Counted from the first letter of the stretch, positions 8,709 to 22,417 are shown. The stretch is DNA of 64,000 nucleotides from Streptomyces sp. DH-12 (GCF_002899455.1 NZ_PPFB01000001.1:2634501-2698500); one strand, 5' to 3'. The notes: generated by a model from the letters alone, not told the origin. Program-made: numbers and translations.

Positions 8709-8963
8709 TCACCCGGGACGCGCAGCGCCGCCGGTTCCTCCGGCGTCATCCGCCGGGCCGGCCCGGCGGGGCCGCCCGGCCGCTCCGGTCAGCGCGCGGA
8801 AGACGCCGAGCAGCGTCTCGGCGGCCCCGGCGCACATCAGCACCACGCCCGCCTTGGCGGGCGTCACCACCGGCACGTCCACCTCCCCGGCGTACCGCCA
8901 CAGCAGCAGCCCGGCGCCCGCGGTGAGGGCTCCCGCGAGCATGTTCCGCGACGCCCTGCTCAT
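8709..8963 (-). CDS. DUF5708-family small membrane protein
   Basis: The 84-residue protein has two predicted membrane helices (NMLAGALTAGAGLLLWRYAG and AGVVLMCAGAAETLLGVFRAL), separated by a short segment beginning EVDVPVVTPAK. This arrangement is typical of the small Streptomyces DUF5708 family. Its start ATG overlaps the stop of the upstream gene (ATGA at 8960-8963), so the two genes are probably translationally coupled. The C-terminal tail is Arg/Gly/Pro-rich. No function is known. Confidence 0.7.
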   Translation of the reverse strand: MSRASRNMLAGALTAGAGLLLWRYAGEVDVPVVTPAKAGVVLMCAGAAETLLGVFRALTGAAGRPRRAGPADDAGGTGGAARPG

Positions 8964-9553
8964 CGGACCGCCTTCTTCCGGTCCGCGCGGCCGTCCGCGT
9001 CCGGGGCGGACTCCCCGTGCCCGGGGGGCGTCTTCTTCGGCCAGAGCCAGTAGCTGAGGGCGATCACGCCGTGGATGCCGGCCGCCCGCCAGGCGGTGGA
9101 GCGCCAGGACTCCAGGGAGGTGACGCGGCTCGGGTCGTCGACGTACCAGATGGCGAGCTGGAGCAGCACGGTCGCCACCGCGGTGGCGGTCAGGGTGCCC
9201 AGCCACACCGTGGCCTCGTGCCGGGCGCGGGCCAGGCCGTAGCGCGGCGGCCGCACCAGCGGACGGCCGTCGAGGCGGTGCGCCGCGTGCCCGTCGAGCC
9301 ACTTCACGGTGCGGTGGCCGTGGCCCACCGTGTAGCCGATGTAGAGCGCGGCGAGCCCGTGGGTCCAGTTCGGCTCGGCGCCGTTTTTCAGGTCCCACGC
9401 GGTGGCGACGAGCAGCACGACCTCCAGCACCGGCTCGCACAGCAGCAGCGCCAGGCCGGTGCGGGGCATCCGCAGCAGGTAGCGGAAGGCCAGGCCGGCC
9501 GCCAGCAGCACCCAGAACCCGATCTCGCAGGCGATGATCAAGGCGACGATCAC
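8960..9553 (-). CDS. Integral membrane protein, unknown function
   Basis: The 197-residue protein starts at GTG 9553 (VIVALIIACEIGFWVLLAAG), preceded by GAGAGGAG. I count about four to five hydrophobic helices, with a conserved-looking polar loop GYTVGHGHRTVKWLDGHAAH between them and a charged C-terminus. It overlaps the downstream DUF5708 gene by four bases and is divergent from the sensor kinase gene, with about 150 bp between them. I do not recognise a catalytic family; transport or envelope roles are possible. Confidence 0.7.
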   Translation of the reverse strand: MIVALIIACEIGFWVLLAAGLAFRYLLRMPRTGLALLLCEPVLEVVLLVATAWDLKNGAEPNWTHGLAALYIGYTVGHGHRTVKWLDGHAAHRLDGRPLVRPPRYGLARARHEATVWLGTLTATAVATVLLQLAIWYVDDPSRVTSLESWRSTAWRAAGIHGVIALSYWLWPKKTPPGHGESAPDADGRADRKKAVR

Positions 9554-9706
9554 GGTTCGCTCCTCTCGGTCACCCCTCCAGACTTCCGTGCGCGCCGGCT
9601 CCGCGCGTCGTCGCGGCCGACGACTCCGCGGTACATCGAAAGATGCAGTCCAGGACCGGCCCCGGGGATCAGGCGTACGCCGCGCGCACCGTGTTGGATG
9701 GGATCC

Positions 9707-10897
9707 ATGGCCGTACCACCCCTCCGCCCGCCCCGCTTCGACATCTCGGTCGCGCTCGCCGGACTCCTGGGCGGGCTGCTGCTGTGGGGGTTCGGGCTGG
9801 GCGTGCGGCCGGGCGACGACCCGATCGTGCTGTTCGGGGGCCGCTGGGCGCTGCTGGTGCCGCTCGGCGTGACGGCCTGCTGCGAGCTGCTGCGCCGCAC
9901 CGCCCCGCGCACCGCGCTGGCGGCCGGCACACTGGCGCTGGCCGCGGACACCATGACGCAGGGCAGCATCGCCACGATCGTGATGTACACCGATCTGATG
10001 TACGCCGCCGTCGTCTACGGCTCCCCCGCGCTCGCCCGCCGCCTGCCATGGGTCACCGGGGTCCTCACGCTGGCGGCGATGCTGGTGCCGTACGCCGCCT
10101 GGCGGGTGCCCGAGGCGCTGCTGTTCGGTCTGGTGGTCGCCGCGGTGGCCTTCGCGCCCGCGTCGACCGGTCTGATCGTGCGCAACCACCGGGACGCCGC
10201 CGACGCCGCCCGGCTCCAGGCGGAACAGACCGCACTGCTCGCGGAGATGGACCGGGTCCAGGCGGTCACCTCGGAACGTTCGCGCATGGCGCGGGAGTTG
10301 CACGACCTGGTGGCCAACCACCTCTCCGCGATCGCCATCCACTCCACCGCCGCCCTCTCCCTGGACGACCCGGCCACCTCCAAGGAGGCGCTCACGGTGA
10401 TCCGGGAGAACAGCGTCCAGGGTCTGTCCGAGATGCGACGGCTCATCGGCATCCTGCGCGACGGCGCCGACGACCGGGAGCCGGCCGCCACCCCGACGCT
10501 CGACGGTCTCGCCGCCCTGGTGGCGGGCGCCCACGCCAACGGCCTCGACGTCACCCTGGACGCCGAGCCCGGCGCCGTGCCCGCGCCGGTCGAGCTGGCC
10601 GCGTACAGGATCGTGCAGGAGTCGCTGACCAACGCGCTGAAGCACGCCGCTCCGGGCCGGGTGACCGTGTCCCTGTGGCGTTCGTCCGACGCCCTGGAGG
10701 TCCTGGTGAGCAGCCCTTACGGCGACCGCGACGGCCCGCGCGCACCGGGCTCGGGGGCCGGTCTGGTGGGGATGCGGGAGCGGGCGGCCCTGCTGGACGG
10801 CTCCTTCGAGGCGGGTCCGGAGGACGGCCCCGAGGGCACGCTGTGGGTGGTGCGCGCCACCCTTCCGGTCACCGACGTCGAACAAGGAGAAGCCTGA
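9707..10897 (+). CDS. chiS: Sensor histidine kinase of the chitinase two-component system
   Basis: The 396-residue protein has an N-terminal membrane region of about four to five helices (residues 12-155) and a short coiled coil. It then has a HisKA_3 dimerisation motif with phospho-acceptor His199 in RELHDLVANHLS. The C-terminal ATPase has an N-box (VQESLTNALKHA) and a G-box (GSGAGLVGMRERAALLDG). It is NarL-type and pairs with the response regulator that overlaps its stop by one base (TGATG). The position immediately upstream of the GH18 chitinase matches chiS-chiR-chiC of S. coelicolor, so the symbol is by synteny. An alternative ATG at 9698 adds three residues. Confidence 0.88.
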   Translation: MAVPPLRPPRFDISVALAGLLGGLLLWGFGLGVRPGDDPIVLFGGRWALLVPLGVTACCELLRRTAPRTALAAGTLALAADTMTQGSIATIVMYTDLMYAAVVYGSPALARRLPWVTGVLTLAAMLVPYAAWRVPEALLFGLVVAAVAFAPASTGLIVRNHRDAADAARLQAEQTALLAEMDRVQAVTSERSRMARELHDLVANHLSAIAIHSTAALSLDDPATSKEALTVIRENSVQGLSEMRRLIGILRDGADDREPAATPTLDGLAALVAGAHANGLDVTLDAEPGAVPAPVELAAYRIVQESLTNALKHAAPGRVTVSLWRSSDALEVLVSSPYGDRDGPRAPGSGAGLVGMRERAALLDGSFEAGPEDGPEGTLWVVRATLPVTDVEQGEA

Positions 10898-11538
10898 TGA
10901 TCCGGGTCCTGGTCGCCGAGGACCAGTCCGCCGTCCGCGCGGGGCTGGTGCTGATCCTGCGCAGCGCGCCGGACATCGCGGTGGTGGGTGAGGCGGCGGA
11001 CGGCGAGCAGGCGGTGGCGCTCGCCCGTGAACTGCGCCCGGACGTGGTGCTGATGGATGTGCAGATGCCGCGCCTGGACGGGGTGTCGGCGACCCGGAAG
11101 GTGGTCGGGGAGAACCTGGCGGACGTGCTGGTGCTGACCACGTTCGACCTGGACGAGTACGTGTTCGGGGCGCTGCGGGCCGGTGCGGCCGGGTTCCTGC
11201 TGAAGAACACGGAGGCGAAGGACCTCATCACGGCGGTGCGCACGGTGGCGGGCGGCGAGGGGATCGTCGCCCCGGCGGTGACCCGGCGGCTGATCGCGGA
11301 GTTCGCCGCGAAGCCCGCCCGGCCGGTGACGGCCGACGCGTCGGTGCTGGACGGGCTCACCCGGCGGGAGCGCGAGGTGCTGTCGTGTCTCGGGGAGGGG
11401 CTGTCGAACGCCGCCATCGCGGAGCGGCTGGACATGGCCGAGGCCACGGTGAAAACCCACGTCAGCCGCCTGCTGGGGAAGCTGGAGCTGCGCAGCCGGG
11501 TGCAAGCCGCGGTGCTCGCGCAGGAGTTGGGCATCTGA
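10897..11538 (+). CDS. chiR: NarL/LuxR-family response regulator of the chitinase locus
   Basis: The 213-residue protein has a receiver domain with phospho-acceptor Asp54 (VVLMDVQMPRLDG), a conserved Lys in FLLKN, and a C-terminal LuxR-type HTH (LTRREREVL...ATVKTHVSRLLGKL). Its start codon overlaps the kinase stop. By synteny with S. coelicolor it activates the downstream chitinase gene in response to chitin breakdown products. DNA binding to the direct repeats at 11578-11610 is possible, but those repeats also resemble the site of the GntR regulator DasR. Confidence 0.9.
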   Translation: MIRVLVAEDQSAVRAGLVLILRSAPDIAVVGEAADGEQAVALARELRPDVVLMDVQMPRLDGVSATRKVVGENLADVLVLTTFDLDEYVFGALRAGAAGFLLKNTEAKDLITAVRTVAGGEGIVAPAVTRRLIAEFAAKPARPVTADASVLDGLTRREREVLSCLGEGLSNAAIAERLDMAEATVKTHVSRLLGKLELRSRVQAAVLAQELGI

Positions 11539-11577
11539 AGGCCGCTCGAAGGTTTAGAACGCAAACACCGCGTCCAC

Positions 11578-11619
11578 TGGTCCAGACCTATTGACCCGTG
11601 GTCCAGACCTTTCTATTCT
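11578..11619 (+). promoter_or_regulatory. Chitinase promoter with two 12-bp direct repeats
   Basis: Two identical TGGTCCAGACCT copies sit at 11578-11589 and 11599-11610. A -35 TTGACC (11591-11596) lies between them and a -10 TATTCT (11614-11619) follows after a 17-bp spacer, so the second copy fills the spacer. The repeat is the known chitinase-promoter element of Streptomyces and matches the inner part of the DasR site (TGGTCTAGACCA). Repression by DasR in the absence of amino-sugar signal is the likely mechanism. Confidence 0.9.
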
Positions 11620-11678
11620 CGCCGCACCGTGGGCACGAAGGCTCAGTCGTGCCCCCCTCCCCAGTAAGGAGGCGCGGC

Positions 11679-13505
<1,827 letters not shown>

Positions 13506-13529
13506 CCCCTCCCTCCCCCTGAGAAAGCG

Positions 13530-13563
13530 ATCGCCCCTCCTCCCGGCCGGGAGGAGGGGCGAT
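13530..13563 (+). terminator. 34-bp perfect palindrome after chiC
   Basis: Bases 13530-13546 are the reverse complement of 13547-13563 (ATCGCCCCTCCTCCCGG and its complement). It lies 24 bases after the chitinase stop and is followed by no U-tract. It probably ends the chiS-chiR-chiC or chiC transcript. Confidence 0.85.
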
Positions 13564-13583
13564 GTGCTGGAGCGGAGGACCAG

Positions 13584-13716
13584 GCGACGTTCACCCTCCC
13601 CCAACAGCTCCGCTGCCAGGGGGAGGGCCCCTGAACGCCGCTACGCGACGTTCACCCTCCCCCAACAGCTCCGCTGCCGGGGGGACCCCCACCAGCGGGC
13701 CCCTGAACGCCGCTAC
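13584..13716. repeat. Tandem duplications carrying the 3' end of the DUF2550 gene
   Basis: Two units begin GCGACGTTCACCC at 13584 and 13645 and end GAACGCCGCTAC. A third start at 13717 is the real 3' end of the DUF2550 gene. The units are 61 and 72 bp; they share CTCCCCCAACAGCTCCGCTG and differ by an insert containing GGGGGACCCCCACCAGC. On the minus strand each unit repeats the last codons plus stop of the gene (V-N-V-A-stop). The inner palindromic segment belongs to a dispersed Streptomyces repeat seen again near 33230. Confidence 0.85.
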
Positions 13717-14159
13717 GCGACGTTCACCCGCTGTCCGGGAGGTGCCGCCTCCAGCCAGGCGAGGAAACCGGTCAGCGCGTCCTCGCTCATCGCGAGCTCG
13801 AGACGCGTGCCCTGGTGCAGACAGGCGAGGATCACCGCGTCGGACAGCAGCGCCAGCTCCTCCTCGCCCTCCGGGACGCGGCGGCCGGCCACCTCGATCG
13901 CGGAACGCTCCAGGACGCGGCGGGGACGCGGGGCGTAGGAGAAGACCCGGAACCACTCGACCCGGTCACCGTTGTAGCGTGCCACCCCGTACGCCCAGCC
14001 CTTGCCGCCGGCGTCGCCCTTCTCGGGCGCGTCCCAGCGCAGGCTGCAGTCGAAGGTGCCGCCGGACCGCTGGATGAGGCGGCGGCGCAGGCCGAAGACG
14101 AAGAGCCCCACCACCACGAGGGCCACGACGATTCCGCACACAGTCAGAGCGAGGACCAT
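13713..14159 (-). CDS. DUF2550 family membrane-anchored protein
   Basis: The 148-residue protein has one N-terminal membrane helix (LALTVCGIVVALVVVGLFVF) followed by RRRLIQRSGGTFDCSLRW. A cytoplasmic beta-rich domain follows (GWAYGVARYNGDRVEWFRVF). This is the DUF2550 family, found just downstream of atpC in actinobacteria. ATG 14159 is preferred because GAGGAGG lies nine bases upstream; GTG 14165 would be too close to that site. Function unknown. Its 3' end has been duplicated downstream (see the repeat at 13584-13716). Confidence 0.85.
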   Translation of the reverse strand: MVLALTVCGIVVALVVVGLFVFGLRRRLIQRSGGTFDCSLRWDAPEKGDAGGKGWAYGVARYNGDRVEWFRVFSYAPRPRRVLERSAIEVAGRRVPEGEEELALLSDAVILACLHQGTRLELAMSEDALTGFLAWLEAAPPGQRVNVA

Positions 14160-14215
14160 CGACACCGACCTCCTCGTCTCCTAGGTAACGGAACGGAAAA
14201 ATCATCCAGATCTGC

Positions 14216-14263
14216 CTCAGCCGCGACCGGCTCCGGATCGCTCCGGTGCCGGCCGCGGCTGAG
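14216..14263 (-). terminator. Hairpin terminating the atp operon
   Basis: CTCAGCCGCGACCGG (14216-14230) pairs with CCGGCCGCGGCTGAG (14249-14263) with one mismatch. It lies 25 bases after the atpC stop, in the gap before the DUF2550 gene. Confidence 0.7.
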
Positions 14264-14287
14264 TGACGTCATCGCACCTCGTCGGGG

Positions 14288-14665
14288 TCAGCGCCCCGCC
14301 GTCGCCGCCCGGAGGCGGACATCCGCACGGCGCTGGGCCTCGGCGTCGTTCTCCGCCTTGGCGCGGGAGAGCTCCTGCTCCACCGTCCTGACGTCGATCT
14401 CGTCCGCCAGCTCGGCGGTCTCCGCGAGCAGCGACAGCTTGTCGTCCGCGAACGAGATGAATCCGCCGTGCACCGCGGCGACGACCGTTCCGTCCTCGGG
14501 CGTACGGATGATCACCGGGCCCGACTCCAGCACACCGAGCAGCGGCTGGTGACCGGGCATGACGCCGATGTCGCCGGACGTGGTGCGCGCGACGACCAGG
14601 GTGGCCTCGCCGGACCAGACCTCTCGGTCGGCCGCGACCAGCGCGACGTGCAGCTCAGCAGCCAA
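14288..14665 (-). CDS. atpC: ATP synthase F1 epsilon subunit
   Basis: The 125-residue epsilon subunit joins the gamma stalk to the c-ring and damps ATP hydrolysis. The N-terminal beta sandwich (AAELHVALVAADREVWSGEA, GDIGVMPGHQPLLGVL) and the C-terminal two-helix domain are complete. The best start is a TTG at 14665: GAGGAG lies five bases upstream and the protein then reads MAAELHV as in other streptomycetes. A GTG upstream would add seven residues and would bury the ribosome-binding site. It is the last gene of the atp operon, 131 bases after atpD. Confidence 0.93.
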   Translation of the reverse strand: MAAELHVALVAADREVWSGEATLVVARTTSGDIGVMPGHQPLLGVLESGPVIIRTPEDGTVVAAVHGGFISFADDKLSLLAETAELADEIDVRTVEQELSRAKAENDAEAQRRADVRLRAATAGR

Positions 14666-14796
14666 GGTGGCTCCTCGGGTCACCACCCGGCGGTAGTGCC
14701 GGGTGTTGGTTACAAGTCTAGTGGGCGTGGCAGAGGGGGCGGGACGCGCCCGCCCCCTCAAGGGTGAGCCGTTCGGCTCACTTCAGAGCGCGGGGG

Positions 14797-17150
<2,354 letters not shown>

Positions 17151-17171
17151 GAGTCAGGTCCCTTCCTTACG

Positions 17172-18761
17172 TCACTTGGCGGCGGACGGGGCGTCCTCGC
17201 CGAGCAGCTTGCCGTCGCTCGTCTCGAACTGCTTCTTGAACTCGGCGATCGCGTCGGCCACGGCCTGCAGGGTGTCGTCCGACATCTTGCCGCCCTCGCG
17301 GATGGAGGTCATGAGGCCCTGCTCCTTGCGGTGCAGGTACTCCAGGAGCTCCTTCTCGAAGCGGCGGATGTCGGAGACCGGCACGTCGTCCATCTTGCCG
17401 GTGGTGCCGGCCCAGACGGAGACGACCTGGTCCTCGGTCGACATCGGCTGGTACTGGTCCTGCTTCAGCAGCTCGACCATGCGCTGACCGCGCTCCAGCT
17501 GCGCCTTGGACGCGGCGTCCAGGTCGGAACCGAAGGCGGCGAACGCCTCCAGCTCGCGGAACTGGGCGAGGTCCACGCGCAGACGGCCGGAGACCTGCTT
17601 CATCGCCTTGTGCTGCGCGGAACCACCGACTCGGGAGACGGAGATGCCGACGTTCAGCGCGGGGCGCTGACCGGCGTTGAACAGGTCCGACTCCAGGAAG
17701 CACTGGCCGTCGGTGATGGAGATGACGTTGGTCGGGATGAACGCCGAGACGTCGTTGGCCTTGGTCTCGACGATCGGCAGACCGGTCATCGAGCCGGCGC
17801 CCATGTCGTCGGAGAGCTTCGCGCAGCGCTCCAGCAGACGGGAGTGCAGGTAGAAGACGTCACCCGGGTAGGCCTCACGGCCCGGCGGGCGGCGCAGCAG
17901 CAGCGACACGGCACGGTAGGCGTCGGCCTGCTTCGACAGGTCGTCGAAGATGATCAGGACGTGCTTGCCCTCGTACATCCAGTGCTGGCCGATGGCCGAG
18001 CCGGTGTACGGCGCCAGGTACTTGAAGCCGGCCGGGTCGGACGCCGGGGCGGCGACGATGGTCGTGTACTCCAGCGCGCCGTTCTCCTCCAGCGCGCGGC
18101 GGACCGACGCGATGGTGGAGCCCTTCTGGCCGATGGCGACGTAGATGCAGCGGACCTGCTTCTTCGGGTCGCCGGTGCGCCAGTTGTCGCGCTGGTTGAT
18201 GATCGTGTCGACGGCCAGCGCGGTCTTGCCGGTCTGGCGGTCGCCGATGATCAGCTGACGCTGACCACGGCCGATCGGGGTCATCGCGTCGACGGCCTTG
18301 TAGCCCGTCTCCATCGGCTCGTGCACCGACTTGCGCTGCATGACCGTGGGGGCCTGCAGCTCGAGGGCGCGGCGGCCCTCGGTCTCGATCTCGCCGAGGC
18401 CGTCGATCGGGTTGCCGAGCGGGTCGACCACACGGCCGAGGTAGCCCTCGCCGACGGCGACGGACAGCACCTCGCCGGTGCGGGTGACCGGCTGGCCCTC
18501 CTCGATGCCGCTGAACTCACCGAGGACGATGGCACCGATCTCGCGCTCCTCGAGGTTGAGGGCGAGGCCGAGGGTGCCGTCCTCGAACTTCAGCAGCTCG
18601 TTGGCCATGGCCGAGGGCAGGCCCTCGACCTTCGCGATGCCGTCACCGGCCAGGGTGACCGTACCGACCTCCTCGCGCGAGGCCGCGTCCGGCTTGTACG
18701 ACTGGACGAAGTTCTCCAGCGCGTCCCGGATCTCCTCCGGCCGGATCGTGAGCTCCGCCAT
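17172..18761 (-). CDS. atpA: ATP synthase F1 alpha subunit
   Basis: The 529-residue regulatory nucleotide-binding subunit has Walker A GDRQTGKT (173-180) and the conserved [11 protein letters not shown] segment. ATG 18761 gives the normal start [11 protein letters not shown] and follows AGGAGAG; the open frame to 18854 is a leader that includes a second purine-rich stretch. A 134-base gap separates it from atpH. Confidence 0.98.
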   Translation of the reverse strand: MAELTIRPEEIRDALENFVQSYKPDAASREEVGTVTLAGDGIAKVEGLPSAMANELLKFEDGTLGLALNLEEREIGAIVLGEFSGIEEGQPVTRTGEVLSVAVGEGYLGRVVDPLGNPIDGLGEIETEGRRALELQAPTVMQRKSVHEPMETGYKAVDAMTPIGRGQRQLIIGDRQTGKTALAVDTIINQRDNWRTGDPKKQVRCIYVAIGQKGSTIASVRRALEENGALEYTTIVAAPASDPAGFKYLAPYTGSAIGQHWMYEGKHVLIIFDDLSKQADAYRAVSLLLRRPPGREAYPGDVFYLHSRLLERCAKLSDDMGAGSMTGLPIVETKANDVSAFIPTNVISITDGQCFLESDLFNAGQRPALNVGISVSRVGGSAQHKAMKQVSGRLRVDLAQFRELEAFAAFGSDLDAASKAQLERGQRMVELLKQDQYQPMSTEDQVVSVWAGTTGKMDDVPVSDIRRFEKELLEYLHRKEQGLMTSIREGGKMSDDTLQAVADAIAEFKKQFETSDGKLLGEDAPSAAK

Positions 18762-18895
18762 CTGAGTTCCCTGCTCTCCTTGTTGGGCCCGAAGTTTCAC
18801 TTGGGGGGGATGGGGACTCCCCCCTACAGGAGGTGAATCCTCTGCACGGCCCAACCAGGGCCGTAAGTACGTACTGCCTATGAAGAATGTGGTGC

Positions 18896-19711
18896 TCAGC
18901 CCGCCAGCCGGCGGCCCGCGTCCTCGAGCCGGTCGGCCAGGGAGCCGTTGATGATCTCGTCACCGACCTGCACCCGCATCCCGCCGATGACCGAGGGGTC
19001 GACGTCGAGGTTGAGGTGCATGCGGCGGCCGTAGAGCTTCGCCAGGGCGTCGCCCAGGCGCTGCTTCTGCCGGTCGCTCAGCGGCACCGCAGAGGTGACG
19101 ACGGCCACCGTGCGGTCCCGGCGCTCGGCGGCGAGCTTGGACAGGGACTCCAGTCCCGACTCCAGGCTACGTCCCCGCGGCGCGGTCACGAGGCGCGTCA
19201 CCAGACGCACCGTGGCCGCGTGCGCCCGGCCGCCGAGCAGGCTGCTCAGCAGCTCGCCCTTGGCGGAGGCGGTGGCGGACCGGTTGGTGAGGGCCGCGCG
19301 CAGCTGGGTGTCGGAGGAGACGATCCGGCCGAACCGGAACAGCTCGTCCTCGACGCCGTCGAGCGCGCCCGTCTTCTGGGCGGCCGTGAGGTCGCTGACG
19401 TCCGCCAGCTCCTCCAGCGCGTCCACCAGGTCGCGCGACTGCGACCAGCGGGAGCGCACCATGCCCGCCACCAGGTCCACGGCGGTGCCGCTGACCTGCG
19501 AACCGAGCAGGCGCCGGGCCAGATCGGCCTTGGCCTCGCCGGGCTGCGCCGGGTCGGTGAGGACCCGACGCAGCGACACCTCGCGGTCGAGCAGCGCGGT
19601 GACGGCGGCCAGCTCGTCGGCGAGCGCCGCCGCGTCCACGGACGTGGAGTCCGTCAGCGCGTCGAGACGCTCACGTGCGGCTGCCAGGGCCTCGCGGCTC
19701 GCTCCGTTCAT
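18896..19711 (-). CDS. atpH: ATP synthase F1 delta subunit
   Basis: The 271-residue delta subunit links the peripheral b stalk to the top of F1. It is longer than the E. coli homologue (about 177 residues), as expected for Actinobacteria, with the C-terminal [20 protein letters not shown] motif of the family. Its ATG overlaps the atpF stop by four bases (ATGA). Confidence 0.95.
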   Translation of the reverse strand: MNGASREALAAARERLDALTDSTSVDAAALADELAAVTALLDREVSLRRVLTDPAQPGEAKADLARRLLGSQVSGTAVDLVAGMVRSRWSQSRDLVDALEELADVSDLTAAQKTGALDGVEDELFRFGRIVSSDTQLRAALTNRSATASAKGELLSSLLGGRAHAATVRLVTRLVTAPRGRSLESGLESLSKLAAERRDRTVAVVTSAVPLSDRQKQRLGDALAKLYGRRMHLNLDVDPSVIGGMRVQVGDEIINGSLADRLEDAGRRLAG

Positions 19712-20250
19712 CGTGCGGCCTCTGCCTTCTGGTCGAGCTCGTCGAGGAAGCGGTCGATCACACGGCTCTGCCGGGCGTGGTCCTCGAGGGACTCGCCGAC
19801 GAGCTTGCCGGCCAGGTCGGTGGCGAGCTTGCCGACGTCCTGGCGCAGCGCGGACGCCGCGGCCTTGCGGTCGGCCTCGATCTGGGCGTGACCGGCCGCG
19901 ATGATCTCCTCACGCTGGCGCTGGCCTTCCGCGCGCATCTCGGCGATGAGCGCGGCGCCCTGCTCCTGCGCCTCCTGGCGCAGGCGCGCGGCCTCGTGCC
20001 GGGCCTCGGCGAGCTGAGCCTTGTACTGCTCCAGCACGCTCTGGGCCTCGGTCTGAGCCGCCTCGGCCTTCTCGATCCCGCCCTCGATCGCCTCACGACG
20101 CTCTTCCAGAACCTTGTTGATGTTCGGGAGGAGCTTCTTGGCGAGGAAGCCGAAGACGATGACGAAGGCGAGCAGGCCGATGACGAGCTCGGGAATCGGC
20201 GGGACGAGCGGGTTCTGCTCCTCAGCCGCGATATGAAGCAGTGGGCTCAT
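19708..20250 (-). CDS. atpF: ATP synthase Fo b subunit
   Basis: The 180-residue peripheral stalk subunit has one N-terminal membrane helix (LVIGLLAFVIVFGFLAKKLL, about 23-42) and a long charged coiled coil (EERREAIEGGIEKAEAAQTE onwards). It starts 44 bases after atpE and overlaps atpH. Confidence 0.96.
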   Translation of the reverse strand: MSPLLHIAAEEQNPLVPPIPELVIGLLAFVIVFGFLAKKLLPNINKVLEERREAIEGGIEKAEAAQTEAQSVLEQYKAQLAEARHEAARLRQEAQEQGAALIAEMRAEGQRQREEIIAAGHAQIEADRKAAASALRQDVGKLATDLAGKLVGESLEDHARQSRVIDRFLDELDQKAEAAR

Positions 20251-20294
20251 ATCAGAGTGCCTTTCGTCTAGTGACCCGGTCGTGGATCAGGTGA

Positions 20295-20543
<249 letters not shown>

Positions 20544-20597
20544 TCACGGTTTCCGATGGGGGTGGGCCATCGGACGACTGGGGCGGGTGAGGGACGC

Positions 20598-21419
20598 TCA
20601 GTGGTGCTCGGCGAGCGCGCCCTGGATGTAGGTGACGGCCAGCAGGACGAAGACGTACGCCTGCAGAGCCTGGATGAAGAGCTCGAAGGCCGTCATCACG
20701 AGGACCATGACGAACGAGACGCCGGCGTAGGCGATCCCGATGCCGTTCAGCAGGTACCAGCTCGCGATGGTGAACAGCACCAGCAGGATGTGGCCCGCGA
20801 ACATGTTGGCGAAGAGTCGCACGGCGTGGGTGAAGGGCCGCACGAGCAGGTTCGAGAAGGCCTCGATCAGCATGACGACCGGCAGGGCCGCACCGAGCGA
20901 CTTGTCGTAGCCGGTGAAGTTCTTGAAGGCGCCCACGAAGCCGTGCCGCTTGAAGGTCAGCGACACCCACACCACGTAGACGAGCAGAGCGAGCACCGCC
21001 GGGTAGGCGATGATCGACGTCACCGGGAACTGGGCGAGCGGAACGATGGACCAGAGGTTCATGATCCACACGAAGAAGAACAGCGCGACGATGAAGGGGA
21101 CGAACTTCTCGCCCTCGCGCTTGCCCATCGTCTCGTAGACGACGCCCCGGCGGACGAAGTCGTAGCCGGCCTCGGCGACCATCTGGAGCTTGCCGGGGAC
21201 CACCTTGGGCCGGCGGAAGGCCGCCCAGAAGAAGGCGATCACGACGAGCGAGCCGAGCAGCGCCAGCAACATCGGCTTGTTGAAGTACAGGTTGCTGTCG
21301 CCGTCGCCCCAGAGGGGCTTGAACAGGAACGAGTGCAGCCCGGGAGACGGAAAGCCACAGCCGTCGAAGATGTGGCAGTCGGTCTCGAAGGCGAGCACCT
21401 GCGTCGGGTCAGCACTCAC
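20598..21419 (-). CDS. atpB: ATP synthase Fo a subunit
   Basis: The 273-residue membrane subunit provides the proton half-channels. The conserved Arg-bearing helix is visible in LLVRPFTHAVRLFANMFAGH, along with the last helix ALQAYVFVLLAVTYI. GTG 21419 is preferred because AAGGAG sits six bases upstream; the frame remains open twelve codons further. It begins the structural part of the operon, 225 bases after atpI. Confidence 0.96.
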   Translation of the reverse strand: MSADPTQVLAFETDCHIFDGCGFPSPGLHSFLFKPLWGDGDSNLYFNKPMLLALLGSLVVIAFFWAAFRRPKVVPGKLQMVAEAGYDFVRRGVVYETMGKREGEKFVPFIVALFFFVWIMNLWSIVPLAQFPVTSIIAYPAVLALLVYVVWVSLTFKRHGFVGAFKNFTGYDKSLGAALPVVMLIEAFSNLLVRPFTHAVRLFANMFAGHILLVLFTIASWYLLNGIGIAYAGVSFVMVLVMTAFELFIQALQAYVFVLLAVTYIQGALAEHH

Positions 21420-21644
21420 CGCGGGCTCCTTCGGCGTGGCGCATGGATGGGGCAACCTCGTGGAGTCGGCGCGGCACGAGGCCGCGGATCGTCACGGGAC
21501 TGGTGGAACGGATGTGGGGGCGGCTGTGAGGCGTCTCGCCTCGCGATACGGCAGGCGTCGTCTCGGATGCCCGCGCCCGCGATGCCGCGGTTGGCACCGG
21601 ACGATAGCAGGGCCGCCCGCGCGCCTTTATCCCGGCCCTACAGC

Positions 21645-22082
21645 TCACTGCTCGTGCCCCTGGTTCTTCTTGCCCGCGTCCGCCGGAGCCTCGGGCTCCA
21701 CGTAGGGAGTCTTGGCCGTCATGGTGGCGCGCGCCTGTGCCGCGACCCAGGTCAGGGTGCAGGCGAGCAGTCCGAGCGCGAACACCTTCGGGTGGAACAG
21801 CGTGGTGTCCTTGAAGAGGGCGATGAAGACGAAGATCAGCAGGAGCTGCGTCATGTACATCATCAGCCCCATCGCCTGGAACAGGTGGGGCAGTTGCCGA
21901 GCGACCCGCTGAAGCACGTAGAGCCCGGTGCCCATGAGGACGATCACGAGCACGGCACCGATCAGCGCCCCGATCGCTCCCTTGCCGCCTTCGACGGCGG
22001 CGCCGATCGCGACGGCGACCGCACCGACGACAGCGGTGGGCACGGCGGCCTGGATCAGGATCCGGGCGTCGTTGGACGGCAT
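21645..22082 (-). CDS. atpI: ATP synthase-associated protein I-like membrane protein
   Basis: The 145-residue protein has four predicted membrane helices (from ILIQAAVPTAVVGAVAVAIG to FALGLLACTLTWVAAQA) and a charged C-terminal tail. Its position at the head of the atp operon and its four-helix layout identify the actinobacterial AtpI-like subunit, thought to assist c-ring assembly or Mg2+ supply. ATG 22082 gives MPSNDARILI; the upstream open frame is ignored. Confidence 0.85.
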   Translation of the reverse strand: MPSNDARILIQAAVPTAVVGAVAVAIGAAVEGGKGAIGALIGAVLVIVLMGTGLYVLQRVARQLPHLFQAMGLMMYMTQLLLIFVFIALFKDTTLFHPKVFALGLLACTLTWVAAQARATMTAKTPYVEPEAPADAGKKNQGHEQ

Positions 22083-22417
22083 GGCGGCAGCTCCGCTGGT
22101 GCAGGGGGCAAAGCGAGAAGGGGTACGAGGAGTGTCGTCGTGGACGAGCGTAAACCCCGGGCAGGGTGCACAGCACCGGTCGCCCGCGAACCGTCGTACC
22201 ACGGTCCGCCGACTCCGCCCGGCGAGACTCGTGAACGGTATCACAAACTATTTGAGCGAGACTTTACCTGCGAGGTGTGGAGCACGTCACGCACGAGGGT
22301 GAAAGCGCGCAGATGAGCGTGAGCAAGGACGCGATGTCTGATATAAGGCGCTTTGCCGCGCCAACGGGAGCCCATCGAAGCCCCAGGACTTGGCAATCTC
22401 TAGTCGGATTCTTACCT
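22083..22417. other. Gene-free interval, presumed atp operon promoter region
   Basis: No supportable gene is present. The stretch is upstream of atpI and downstream of the WecA-type gene, both on the minus strand, and contains an AT-rich island around 22238-22265 (CACAAACTATTTGAGCGAGA) and another around 22335-22350. These are plausible promoter positions, but no clean -35/-10 pair can be assigned. Confidence 0.5.

Noticed and set aside
8960..10885. 641-codon minus-strand ORF covering the sensor kinase
   Set aside because: Only its last 197 codons (from GTG 9553) look like protein; the rest is antisense to chiS.
13584..13728. CRISPR-like array
   Set aside because: Only two to three unequal repeats, no unique spacers and no cas genes. 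It is a tandem duplication of a gene end.
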